64,000 nucleotides of DNA from Paludibacter sp. (GTDB taxonomy: Bacteria > Bacteroidota > Bacteroidia > Bacteroidales > Paludibacteraceae): positions 18,935-82,934 of the forward strand of contig JANJVQ010000020.1 in NCBI GenBank assembly GCA_024710005.1, in the 5' to 3' direction. The notes under the pieces were generated by a model. It had not been told where the DNA came from, ran no database searches, and worked only from the letters and a program-made list of their open reading frames with translations. Numbering within the stretch: position 1 is the stretch's first letter; every line of letters begins with the position of its first letter. The translations under genes were made by a program, and so were the position numbers. Below are positions 27,351 to 35,647 of the stretch, piece after piece.

Positions 27351-28735
27351 AAAATATCCTCCTCTACTTCTTCTACATAATTCTCAATTTTTTCTAAACT
27401 CATAAATGTCTTAGGATCATGATAACCTACTTCGCTCCAAAAATTTTCAGGATATTCCTTCATGTGTAATGCATCTCCATTTTTTGAAACAATTATTTTT
27501 ATCTCATTGTCTTCATCTTTTAAATACTGTAGAAATGCTAACATCATATCTCTCCATTCCTCATTAAAAAAACGTTTGCCCTTTTTTCTTCTGTAGCTAT
27601 GTGCTTTTTTTGAATCATCAACTATTTTAAATCCATCTGTTGTAAATATTAAATGAGATTTCAATGAAAAGCCAACTATTGGAAATAGAACAGTTTGAGT
27701 AGATAATGCGTAATGCCAATGTCCGATTTTTTCAAACTTACCAGCAATAGTTTTTCTTTTGGGAGCTTTTTTTAAATCACTATAAGCATAATGAAATTTT
27801 ATTGGTTTCAGATCTTGATAAAGAGGTAAGTAGAAAGCATACTTTTTATTAGATAATTCTGTTTTCCATAATCCTTTTCGTCTGAATAACTGTACGATAA
27901 TATTAGTAAGTAATCGTTTGAAAAAATTTTCAACATCTTTTTGCTGAGGAAAAATATCTGAATCAAATCCTTCGATTATTTGTGACAATGAAAATTTAAA
28001 TACAGACTCTGGTTCTACGTCAAATACATCATCATTTCTTATTACCGTATAGTTCAAATACTCATCAAAAGAAGAAATAATATTAGATTGTCTACTTATA
28101 GGTATTTTATCATTAAGCTTTTGTATTTCAATTGCTTGTTTTTCATTATGAAATTGGTACATATAAAATACAGAAGGTAGTTTATATATTTGCCACCACG
28201 AAGTATAATATAATTCAGTTTTAGGAATAATTGAACAATTTGAAATATATTCATTTTCATACCATTCAGAAAAAGACGATTCAGCAACTTGCTTTTTTTT
28301 AGGAATATCATCTTTTTCAAGTTTCTTCAATAATTGCTTAAACCCATCTGCCCAATTACTTTCAAAAGGTATATGATTTATCATGTTAGCACCTATAAAA
28401 ACATTATAGGGAGCAGTAGCTTCCAAATGTAACGGAATAATAAAATCTGATAAGGAGTACTGAGCAGCAATACTTTCTGCGTATGACCACTCTTTGTAAA
28501 TCCCATTTTTCAAATTCCCACTATTATCACATATATTATTAGAATATACAAAAAGTACTTTTATTGCTTTATCTCTAATGACATTCTGAATGGTTTCCCA
28601 GAATTTTTCACCTCCCAATAACCCTTCTTTGTCAATCCAGGTTTTATAACCTAACATTTCAAGACGTGAAGCAAGCCAAATTGCAAATTCGTTATCTTCA
28701 GGTGTAGCATGACTTATAAACAATGTATCTCTCAT
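27347..28735 (-). CDS. TIR-APAZ protein, NADase effector of SPARTA
   Basis: This 462-residue protein has an N-terminal TIR domain, about residues 1-145: DTLFISHATPEDNEFAIWLA, GYKTWIDKEGLLGGEKFWE and KVLFVYSNN. Glu82 in YKEWSY is the likely NAD-cleaving glutamate, with Glu87 as the alternative. The rest (about 160-462) is the APAZ region, which replaces the missing N/PAZ half of the Argonaute. The stop codon overlaps the pAgo start by four bases, so the two are made together. In known SPARTA systems the pair forms a heterodimer that multimerises on invader recognition and depletes NAD+, killing or halting the cell. Confidence 0.93.
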   Translation of the reverse strand: MRDTLFISHATPEDNEFAIWLASRLEMLGYKTWIDKEGLLGGEKFWETIQNVIRDKAIKVLFVYSNNICDNSGNLKNGIYKEWSYAESIAAQYSLSDFIIPLHLEATAPYNVFIGANMINHIPFESNWADGFKQLLKKLEKDDIPKKKQVAESSFSEWYENEYISNCSIIPKTELYYTSWWQIYKLPSVFYMYQFHNEKQAIEIQKLNDKIPISRQSNIISSFDEYLNYTVIRNDDVFDVEPESVFKFSLSQIIEGFDSDIFPQQKDVENFFKRLLTNIIVQLFRRKGLWKTELSNKKYAFYLPLYQDLKPIKFHYAYSDLKKAPKRKTIAGKFEKIGHWHYALSTQTVLFPIVGFSLKSHLIFTTDGFKIVDDSKKAHSYRRKKGKRFFNEEWRDMMLAFLQYLKDEDNEIKIIVSKNGDALHMKEYPENFWSEVGYHDPKTFMSLEKIENYVEEVEEDIL

Positions 28736-28771
28736 AAAATTTAATCTGTAAATAATGTATTTATTCTCCTT

Positions 28772-29215
28772 TCAATACCCCTGCTTCCCCGCTATCACTC
28801 CTCTCACACCACCTCTCGGGTTCTCAACATCTCCCTTGTATCGTGGTATCAAATGAATATGAACATGAAAAATGCTTTGTCCTGCCACTTCACCAACGTT
28901 TATACCAACGTTAAAGCCATCTGGATTGAATCGCTTTTGGATTATCTTTTTACAGCGATTTACTACCTGCCACAATGCCTGTTGTTCGTGAATGCTTAAT
29001 TCGAAATAATCGGCTACATGTCGTTTGGGTATTATTAATGTGTGTCCAGGATTTACTGGATAGCTATCCAAAAATGCTATGGCAGTGTCTGTTTCTGTTA
29101 TCAGTTCTTTGGTGCTGTCCAAATTGCAAAACACACATTCTCCTTTTTTATTTGGGAACGATATTGAAGTTCGCTCAATGGCAATTAAATGAGGGATATT
29201 GATATTCTTTTTCAT
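28772..29215 (-). CDS. HIT family hydrolase
   Basis: This 147-residue protein has the histidine triad HVHIHLIPRY near the C-terminus and an N-terminal CVFCNLDS pair of the Hint branch. DTAIAFLDSYPVNPGHTLIIPKRH is the classic nucleotide-binding segment. HIT proteins hydrolyse nucleoside phosphoramidates, AMP-peptides or dinucleoside polyphosphates. ATG 29213-29215 overlaps the TGA of the HNH gene (ATGA), so the two are translationally coupled. A start 21 bp upstream is possible but less natural. It sits 36 bp ahead of TIR-APAZ. Its role in the operon is unknown; removal of a nucleotide signal or adduct would be one guess. Confidence 0.88.
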   Translation of the reverse strand: MKKNINIPHLIAIERTSISFPNKKGECVFCNLDSTKELITETDTAIAFLDSYPVNPGHTLIIPKRHVADYFELSIHEQQALWQVVNRCKKIIQKRFNPDGFNVGINVGEVAGQSIFHVHIHLIPRYKGDVENPRGGVRGVIAGKQGY

Positions 29216-30282
29216 AGTCGAAATGTATTTTGCCAATATTTAAAACCCATATTTTCGGCAATCTGCACCATTGGCGAGAATGTTTTCTGAAATACATTCA
29301 AAAAATCATTTTCCGAAAGCCGTATCAGCTCTGGAAGAGAATCGTGCAACGTGAGATAATCTTCCAGTAATTTGCTATTCGGATTTTTGGGATAAATGGT
29401 CTGGATTGCTTGTTGATGCGCTCTGGCAAATGGTCGCAGATATTCTCCCAACACAGGTAAATTATTACTTTTTGATGAATTAATTCTTGCATCAGCCGGA
29501 AGCAAATTCCACAATAAATTATGAGACACAAAGCTCCAGGGCACGAAATGGTCCAAATCATAATTTTTCTTATAAAGCTCTTTCCCAGTATATATACATT
29601 TCATTGAACCATTCAGGTCGATATATGCATCCCAGAAATTCCGCTGTTTTATAAGGGATTCTCGTTGGATTGGTTTAACAAGTTTAGAGGAGGCATCCGG
29701 CACATTAGGATTTCGTTTCTGAAGAAAAACAGCCAGATTCCAGAAAGTGAAATCTCGTAATATCAAATAGTTGTCATTGAGATATTGATCCCATCTCGGA
29801 TTTATTTCAATAACATCATCTTTAATCGAGTAAATGCAATTATTGGTGTATGACTGAGACAACCCTACAACTTGATTATCTGTTGTATAATTTATCCAGG
29901 GAGATAAAAATCGATAAGGAACATTCAAAGTAAATACTCGTAATAGTCCTTTAATCTTTGGTTTGCATAGATTGTTGAAAATCAATTTCTTTATCTCATC
30001 TTTCTTTGCATCAATAGGGATATTTAGTACTTTTTGTAATTCAATAATCTGATTGTAAAGTGAATCAGAATTTCCAAAAGATAAACGAAAATAATGTATG
30101 GGATACCATGCTTCAGCTATCATACCAACGATAATTTCCCAAAATGAAATTTGTCGGCGCTGCTCCTTTACAACTATATCAAGTATAGATACAAACCAAT
30201 AATACTTGTATGTAGCAACAGTATTGTTGAATATTTGGGCTAACAATCTTGTGTTTATAGTATTATCTTTTGGCAGTTCCAT
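29212..30282 (-). CDS. HNH endonuclease-domain protein
   Basis: This 356-residue protein has a C-terminal HNH-like core at about residues 230-285: CIYTGKELYKKNYDLDHFVPWSF, then NLLWNLLPADARINSSKSNNLP. Asp-His supplies the general base and metal site, and the downstream Asn residues match the N of HNH. The zinc CxxC pairs of some HNH proteins are absent. The N-terminal 220 residues are helical and unrecognised. It is the first gene of the apparent defence operon, with a -7 promoter word at 30377-30384 on the same strand. Confidence 0.8.
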   Translation of the reverse strand: MELPKDNTINTRLLAQIFNNTVATYKYYWFVSILDIVVKEQRRQISFWEIIVGMIAEAWYPIHYFRLSFGNSDSLYNQIIELQKVLNIPIDAKKDEIKKLIFNNLCKPKIKGLLRVFTLNVPYRFLSPWINYTTDNQVVGLSQSYTNNCIYSIKDDVIEINPRWDQYLNDNYLILRDFTFWNLAVFLQKRNPNVPDASSKLVKPIQRESLIKQRNFWDAYIDLNGSMKCIYTGKELYKKNYDLDHFVPWSFVSHNLLWNLLPADARINSSKSNNLPVLGEYLRPFARAHQQAIQTIYPKNPNSKLLEDYLTLHDSLPELIRLSENDFLNVFQKTFSPMVQIAENMGFKYWQNTFRL

Positions 30283-30376
30283 TAAAACTAATTTCTAAAA
30301 ACTAAAAATTTGGATGCTTAATAATCTGAATTAAGATGATTGGCAACCATTTAGCATCTCTTAATTACACGCCAAA

Positions 30377-30384
30377 CAAAGGTA
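30377..30384 (-). promoter_or_regulatory. -7 element TACCTTTG driving the SPARTA-containing operon
   Basis: CAAAGGTA on the plus strand reads TACCTTTG on the minus strand, 94 bp upstream of the HNH start. The -33 position holds TATG instead of TTTG. It is the only good match in the 258-bp gap in this direction. Confidence 0.5.
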
Positions 30385-30540
30385 TAAAAAAAACACATAT
30401 TAACATATCATAAACTAAAAGTTTATATCTTTGCCCTGCTAATTCTGTTAAACTATCCCCACTATCGTTCATCACAGATTTCAGCATACTCCATCTACTT
30501 TCAACCCTCTGGTGCGATTATGCCCTGGCGATGGAGCAAG

Positions 30541-30972
30541 TTACAGTTTCACCTGCATCAACTCCTCCCCCAACCGATGCAGCGTTTCTTCTATCTCTTT
30601 TTTTCGGGCTGCCGATGGCCGTTTTACGTTACAGGCATAATGTCTCATTACTGCAGGACTAATACCTACCCGGGTGGCTAACTCCGTCAGGTTAATCATG
30701 GGAAAATCTTTGACTAATTCCTGAATGCTGTTGCGTTGTTTATCGGCTTGCTGTTTGTTGTAGTTGAAGAAACCTTCAAAACTTAAATCTTCGTCAATTG
30801 CTTCCCAATGTATGCCCATTGCTGACAATTCATAGTCTTCACGCTCGGCGGGTGTAGCATTCTTCAAACGGGGAAACCACTCCAAAGGCATACTTTTTAC
30901 CGCACCCTGAACGGTTTCAATAAAAATCCGCTCATCTGAGAACCATAATCTTTTTAAGTCTTTTCGTGTCAT
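30541..30972 (-). CDS. DUF2442 / helix-turn-helix protein
   Basis: This 143-residue protein has an N-terminal DUF2442-type domain (FSDERIFIETVQGAVKSMPLEWFPRLKNAT, residues about 8-37) and a C-terminal helix-turn-helix (INLTELATRVGISPAVMRHYACN). It lies 14 bp after a DUF4160 gene. The two families often occur as a pair and have a toxin-antitoxin-like layout, with this one as the DNA-binding partner; function is not proven. The start MTRKDLKRLWFS at 30972 follows the DUF4160 stop. Earlier in-frame codons overlap that gene. Confidence 0.85.
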   Translation of the reverse strand: MTRKDLKRLWFSDERIFIETVQGAVKSMPLEWFPRLKNATPAEREDYELSAMGIHWEAIDEDLSFEGFFNYNKQQADKQRNSIQELVKDFPMINLTELATRVGISPAVMRHYACNVKRPSAARKKEIEETLHRLGEELMQVKL

Positions 30973-30986
30973 ATCCGTATTTTTTG

Positions 30987-31223
30987 TTAGCTGAAGTATT
31001 GTACCCAACAAGTTATTATTCTATCTAAATTCACTTCTATCAGCCGCTTTGCTGTTCTAAGTTCACCTGACTTAAGTCCATTATTTTTCACTAAAGTAGC
31101 TTTATTGCCTAACAAATTAAATTTCGCTTCACCATCGCCATAACTCACATGTATATGAATTGGCAAATGATCATCAGAATAAAAGTAAAAGCGAAATCCA
31201 AGTTCTCTAAACACCTCAGGCAT
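30987..31223 (-). CDS. DUF4160 protein
   Basis: This 78-residue protein has the DUF4160 core FYFYSDDHLPIHIHVSYGDGEAKFNL, with the characteristic HLPIHIHV histidines. It is the upstream gene of a DUF4160-DUF2442 pair at the edge of the defence island. Members are short and uncharacterised. It may be a small toxin or a regulatory partner. Confidence 0.88.
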   Translation of the reverse strand: MPEVFRELGFRFYFYSDDHLPIHIHVSYGDGEAKFNLLGNKATLVKNNGLKSGELRTAKRLIEVNLDRIITCWVQYFS

Positions 31224-31294
31224 AAATATACTTCATAATTATGCTACAAATATAGTATCATTTTTGATACCACACAACTATTCTGTCAAAATAT

Positions 31295-33301
31295 TTACAC
31301 CCTCGCAATCCTCACCGCAAACCCTCCTCCCGGAGCCAAATGTACTTTCAGCTTTTCTCCGGATTGTATGTTGCGTTTCTCGTGTTTGAAATCCATCGCG
31401 ACTTTGTCGGCATTGATGCCATCGCGGAAAATTTCAAGTTCGTAGGTACCGGCGGGCAGGAAGCTGAAGTCGATTTCCAGGTCGCGTGCCTGCCAGTCGG
31501 TGAGGCCGCCGGCATACCACACATCGCCTTTTCGCCGGGCTATGGTGATGTATTTGGATACTTCGCCTGAAAGCGTTACCGTTTCGTCCCATACCGTGGG
31601 GATTTGCGCGATGAAGCGGGTGCAAAGCGGTTCCTTCAGATAATTGGTGGGGTTGTCGCACAGCATGTTCAGCGGCGATTCGTATACCACATACTGGGCT
31701 AACTGCCGGCAACGGGTGCCCTGACTCATCGGCTCGGTAAAGATGGGTTTGAAGTTGGCTTTGATGGCGTTACGCATGGCGCCCTGGGTGTAGTCGACCG
31801 GACCGGCAAACATCCTGATAAAGGGAAAAGTGACATCGTACAACACCATATCCTGACTCGACCACTTCATTTGCTCCAATCCAAATACGCCTTCAAAATT
31901 TAACACATTCGGGTAGGTGCGCTGTAAACCGGTGGGTTTATACATACCGTGGAAATCGACCAGCATGTGGTAACGGGCGCAGACCTCTGATGCCTTGTAT
32001 ATAAAATCGGTCATCAGCTGGTCGTCGCGATCCATAAAATCGATTTTGAAGCCTTTGACACCCATGTCGCGATAATGCCGGCAAATGTTTTCCATGTCTC
32101 GCGCGAAGGCATAATACCCTGCCCAAAGGATGATGCCGACTCCCTTATCTTCGGCATGCTTGATGATGGCTTTCATGTCAATCTCCGGGACTACCTGCAT
32201 CAAATCGGCCTGTAAATTCACCGCCCAGCCTTCGTCGAGTATGACGTATTCGATGCCCTGACTGGCGGCAAAGTCGATATAATATTGATAGGTCTCTGTA
32301 TTGACTCCGGAAACAAAATCCACTCCACTGATATTCCAGGTGTTCCACCAATCCCACGCTACCTTGCCGGGCTTAATCCAACTGATATCGTTAACCCGTG
32401 ACTCGTCGGCCAACTGATAAACGAGGTCACTATTCAGGATCTCAGCATCATTGTCAAAAACACCCAATACCCGCCACGGAAATATCTTCTGGCCACTAAC
32501 CTTAGCGATATAATTCTCACGCTCTTCTACCAACATCTGAAGCATGTTATGCGCTCCCTGAACTTCCTTTTTCGGATATGGTGCAAAAACTCCCGACAAT
32601 TGCAAAGCGCCTTTTCTGTGATTCAGATACATCCCCGGGTAGCTTTCGAGATTGACTTCCGTGAAAAGCACTTTACGACCCTGACCGGCATCTGCCATCA
32701 ATGGAAGTAACAACAGGGAATCGGGGCTGAAAGTCGACAGGGACGCATGGGTGTAAATATTCTCAAATGAGTTGAAGAACTGTTTTTCAAATTGTATGCT
32801 CTTCCCTTTTTCTCTGGGTCGTATATAGGCAGCAAACAAAGGCACATCCTTTTCAAACTGAAAATCAGCAATTTCATCTTCAACGATAAAATCATTCTTT
32901 TTTGATGTCTCGAAACGGTATGCCACACCATCGTTATAAGCTCTGAAAACCACCGCGTAATCTTTGTATGCCAGTCTCAACTGCCGGTAATTTTCCTGTA
33001 CCGATGCTTTTTTATAGAAAGGAGACGGTACAGATTGATTCACTTCACTCCGGGTCACCTTTCTGATTTTGTCACCAGTAGCCAGTGCACTTCCGTCGGC
33101 CAGCTGAAGCGAAATTTCTGAAGCGGTAACAACCAAACCTTTATCATCAGAAACGGTAAAGGAAAGTTTATCCGCCTGGTTGATTTCGAGTTTCAACCGC
33201 TGATCGGGAGAATGGAGCACGTAAGCTTTGTTTTGAGCTGAAATATTGAATACTGAAAAGCTTATCAAACAATAAAAGAGAAGATTTTGTATGTTTTTCA
33301 T
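31295..33301 (-). CDS. Glycoside hydrolase family 97 (alpha-glycosidase)
   Basis: This 668-residue exported enzyme has a signal peptide from MKNIQNLLFYCLISFSVFNISAQ. An N-terminal beta-sandwich (about 25-280) precedes a TIM barrel (about 290-560) with WDWWNTWNISGVDF, YVILDEGW, GFKIDFMDRDDQ and LVDFHGMYKPTGLQRTYPN. A C-terminal sandwich follows. GH97 members cleave alpha-glucosides or alpha-galactosides; the Asp in KIDFMDRD would be the nucleophile in retaining members. ATG 33299-33301 is chosen because the 42 extra upstream codons read through an intergenic repeat. No SusC/D pair is adjacent, so it stands outside a typical polysaccharide locus. Confidence 0.93.
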   Translation of the reverse strand: MKNIQNLLFYCLISFSVFNISAQNKAYVLHSPDQRLKLEINQADKLSFTVSDDKGLVVTASEISLQLADGSALATGDKIRKVTRSEVNQSVPSPFYKKASVQENYRQLRLAYKDYAVVFRAYNDGVAYRFETSKKNDFIVEDEIADFQFEKDVPLFAAYIRPREKGKSIQFEKQFFNSFENIYTHASLSTFSPDSLLLLPLMADAGQGRKVLFTEVNLESYPGMYLNHRKGALQLSGVFAPYPKKEVQGAHNMLQMLVEERENYIAKVSGQKIFPWRVLGVFDNDAEILNSDLVYQLADESRVNDISWIKPGKVAWDWWNTWNISGVDFVSGVNTETYQYYIDFAASQGIEYVILDEGWAVNLQADLMQVVPEIDMKAIIKHAEDKGVGIILWAGYYAFARDMENICRHYRDMGVKGFKIDFMDRDDQLMTDFIYKASEVCARYHMLVDFHGMYKPTGLQRTYPNVLNFEGVFGLEQMKWSSQDMVLYDVTFPFIRMFAGPVDYTQGAMRNAIKANFKPIFTEPMSQGTRCRQLAQYVVYESPLNMLCDNPTNYLKEPLCTRFIAQIPTVWDETVTLSGEVSKYITIARRKGDVWYAGGLTDWQARDLEIDFSFLPAGTYELEIFRDGINADKVAMDFKHEKRNIQSGEKLKVHLAPGGGFAVRIARV

Positions 33302-33421
33302 GATGATTTTGTGATTTTTAGAATTATTATTGCCGGGCGACGGACTCCCTGAACCGCCGCCGCTTAAGGATGATGTTTGTAAAATCAAATTGTGCGGCGG
33401 TGTTGCACACTCACGTAAAAC

Positions 33422-33456
33422 TGTCATTCCGAACGAACAAAGTGAAGTGAGGAATC
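33422..33456. repeat. Intergenic repeat TGTCATTCCGAACGAACAAA...
   Basis: It reads TGTCATTCCGAAC then GAACAAAGTGAAGTGAGGAATC. This phrase is one I recognise from intergenic regions of many Bacteroidota genomes. It seems to be a dispersed element; its function is unknown. It follows a GC-rich GGCGGCGG-like hairpin region. Confidence 0.5.
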
Positions 33457-33492
33457 AACTGCAAAGATATTAATATTTTCAATTTTATTGCA

Positions 33493-33500
33493 TATATTTG
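33493..33500 (+). promoter_or_regulatory. -7 element TATATTTG upstream of the uracil permease
   Basis: It matches TAnnTTTG, 76 bp before the start codon. No clear -33 word. Confidence 0.4.
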
Positions 33501-33576
33501 CATTTGCTCAGCGTATTCATTAAAATACCTGAAAAACAGCGTTTCATAAATAACTAATTTTCAACATTACAAACAC

Positions 33577-34785
33577 ATGAGCAAAAAACCCTTTAAAATC
33601 AATCCCGATTTGAATCTGAGAAACACCATCATCGGTATTCAGTTTTTATTTGTAGCATTCGGCGCCACGGTTCTGGTGCCGTTGTTAGTTGGAATCGACC
33701 CGGCTGTAGCACTTTTTACCGCGGGCATCGGTACTTTAATCTATCATCTTATGACAGGCGGTCAGGTTCCCATTTTCCTCGGGAGCAGTTTTGCATTTAT
33801 CGCTCCCATCATCAAATCGACTGAATTATATGGTTTACCGGGCACTTTCGGGGGTATCATCGCCGTGGGTTTGGTTTATGCTGTCATGTCGGGACTGGTA
33901 AAGGCTTACGGACTGAAATTCATCGAGAAACTTTTCCCGAAGGTGGTGATTGGTCCGGTTATCATGATCATCGGTTTATCGCTGGCTCCTGCCGCTGTTA
34001 ATATGGCTAAAACTGACTGGCTGTTGGCAATTATCAGTCTGCTCGCAGCTGTATTTACCGTGATATTTGCCAAAGGTTTATTTAAATTAATCCCTATTTT
34101 CATTGGCATCATCGTGGGCTATGTCGTAGCAGTTGTACTCGGACGGGTTGACTTCTCACAGTTTGCTGACACGAACTGGTTTGTACTGCCTCAGTTTGCC
34201 AAACCGGAACTGAACTGGCAGGCTATCCTGTTTTTAATCCCGGTAGCCATTGCGCCTATTATTGAACACATCGGCGATGTGTACGCCATCAGCAATGTAG
34301 CTGAAAAAGACTTTGTAAAGAAACCGGGACTGCACCGTACTTTACTTGGCGATGGTATTGCAACCGCTGTGGCTGGTGCGTTTGGTAGTGTTCCCAACAC
34401 CACCTACTCGGAAGTAACGGGAGCTATTTCGCTCACCAAGGTCACCAACCCGCTGGTATTGAGAATTGCGGCCGTGACTGCCATCGTATTCTCGATGATC
34501 GGTAAAATTTCCTGGTTCCTGAAAACCATCCCGCAGGGTGTTCTGGGTGGTATCATGTTGTTGCTGTTTGGTACGATTGCTTCCGTGGGGATTAAAACCT
34601 TAGTCGATAATCACGTGAATCTTTCGGTAACACGCAACCAGGTAATCGTTTCCATCATACTCACTATCGGCATCGGTGGCGCTATTATTTCTTACGGGAA
34701 CTTCTCGCTGAGTGGTATCGGACTGGCATCGGTGGTTGGCGTAATTTTGAATTTAATACTGCCCGATAAAAAAGAAAATGCATAA
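33577..34785 (+). CDS. uraA: Uracil/xanthine permease, NCS2 family
   Basis: This 402-residue protein has the 14-helix NCS2 fold. Seen are QFLFVAFGATVLVPLLVGID, GGQVPIFLGSSFAFIAPI, the IAPIIEHIGDVYAI motif with the substrate-binding Glu, and GAFGSVPNTTYSEVTGAISLTKV. These match UraA-type proton-uracil symporters more closely than purine carriers. It is monocistronic, with a weak -7 promoter word upstream. Confidence 0.92.
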   Translation: MSKKPFKINPDLNLRNTIIGIQFLFVAFGATVLVPLLVGIDPAVALFTAGIGTLIYHLMTGGQVPIFLGSSFAFIAPIIKSTELYGLPGTFGGIIAVGLVYAVMSGLVKAYGLKFIEKLFPKVVIGPVIMIIGLSLAPAAVNMAKTDWLLAIISLLAAVFTVIFAKGLFKLIPIFIGIIVGYVVAVVLGRVDFSQFADTNWFVLPQFAKPELNWQAILFLIPVAIAPIIEHIGDVYAISNVAEKDFVKKPGLHRTLLGDGIATAVAGAFGSVPNTTYSEVTGAISLTKVTNPLVLRIAAVTAIVFSMIGKISWFLKTIPQGVLGGIMLLLFGTIASVGIKTLVDNHVNLSVTRNQVIVSIILTIGIGGAIISYGNFSLSGIGLASVVGVILNLILPDKKENA

Positions 34786-34822
34786 TTAACATTTTAATGA
34801 ACCATATTTGTTTTCTTTTGTT

Positions 34823-34830
34823 TATATTTG
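34823..34830 (+). promoter_or_regulatory. -7 element TATATTTG upstream of the OmpA-like gene
   Basis: It matches TAnnTTTG, 45 bp before the start. TTTG words lie at 34807 and 34817, but not at the usual 19-nt distance. Confidence 0.4.
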
Positions 34831-34875
34831 TAAAAGTTTTTTTTAAAAAACAATAACATAAAAAAACAATTTGAA

Positions 34876-35574
34876 ATGAAAGCAAAAAGTATGTTCACCA
34901 TGGCAGTAATCCTGACCGGAGCCATGTTATTATCGGGATGTAGCTCGATGAGTAAAGCTACAAAAGGAGGTTTAATCGGAGGTGGCGCAGGTGCCGTAAT
35001 CGGAGCCGGGGTGGGCGCTTTAATCGGTAAGAGTCCGACCAGCACTGCTATCGGAGCTGCTGTCGGTACAGCTGTCGGTGCAACGACCGGTGTAATCATC
35101 GGCAAGAAAATGGACAAGGCTGCTGAAGAAGCTGCACGCATCGAAGGAGCTAAAGTAGACAGCATTACCGATGCCAACAACCTGAAAGCGTTGAAGGTTA
35201 CTTTCGATTCAGGTATTTTGTTCCAAACAGGTAAAAGCACCTTGAACACCGCATCAAAAGATGCCCTTTCAAAATTTGCCACCATCCTGAACAACAATGC
35301 TACCATGGATATTGCCATCATGGGACATACCGACAATACAGGTTCATTGGAAGTGAACCAAAAACTTTCTCTTGAAAGAGCGCAATCTGTTGCCGACTTC
35401 CTGAAATCAAAAAATGTAGCTGCCACACAAATCAAAGAGGTATCAGGTAAAGATTTCCAAATGCCGGTTGCTGATAACAGTACCGCTGCAGGTCGTGAAC
35501 AAAACCGACGCGTAGAAGTATACATGTATGCCAGTGAAAAAATGATTTCTGACGCTGAAAAGGAAGCTAAATAA
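34876..35574 (+). CDS. OmpA-family lipoprotein
   Basis: This 232-residue lipoprotein has a lipobox LLSGCSS (Cys22). A glycine-zipper segment follows, about residues 30-75 (GGLIGGGAGAVIGAGVGALIG). The C-terminal OmpA domain has FDSGILFQTGKSTL, IMGHTDNTG and the peptidoglycan-binding NRRVEVYMY. It should tether the outer membrane to peptidoglycan. It matches the common YiaD-like layout. Confidence 0.93.
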   Translation: MKAKSMFTMAVILTGAMLLSGCSSMSKATKGGLIGGGAGAVIGAGVGALIGKSPTSTAIGAAVGTAVGATTGVIIGKKMDKAAEEAARIEGAKVDSITDANNLKALKVTFDSGILFQTGKSTLNTASKDALSKFATILNNNATMDIAIMGHTDNTGSLEVNQKLSLERAQSVADFLKSKNVAATQIKEVSGKDFQMPVADNSTAAGREQNRRVEVYMYASEKMISDAEKEAK

Positions 35575-35595
35575 ACATCTTCATAAAATTTTTAT

Positions 35596-35640
35596 TATAT
35601 TTGTCCGTCCTGAAAAACACCACTTTTCAGGACGGATTTT
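35596..35640 (+). terminator. Hairpin with T-tract, overlapping a -7 promoter word
   Basis: CCGTCCTGAAAA (35605-35616) and TTTTCAGGACGG (35624-35635) form a perfect 12-bp stem with a 7-nt loop, then ATTTTTTA. It is a good rho-independent terminator for the OmpA gene. TATATTTG, a -7 word, lies at 35596-35603 directly before the stem, so a transcript started there would begin with the hairpin. Confidence 0.75.
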
Positions 35641-35647
35641 TTATCTG

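Noticed and set aside
30426..30433. Plus-strand TATCTTTG promoter word
   Set aside because: No plus-strand gene follows; the next genes are on the minus strand.
31295..33427. Longer GH97 start giving 42 extra N-terminal residues
   Set aside because: The extension reads through a GC-rich intergenic hairpin and has no signal peptide; ATG 33299-33301 starts a proper one.
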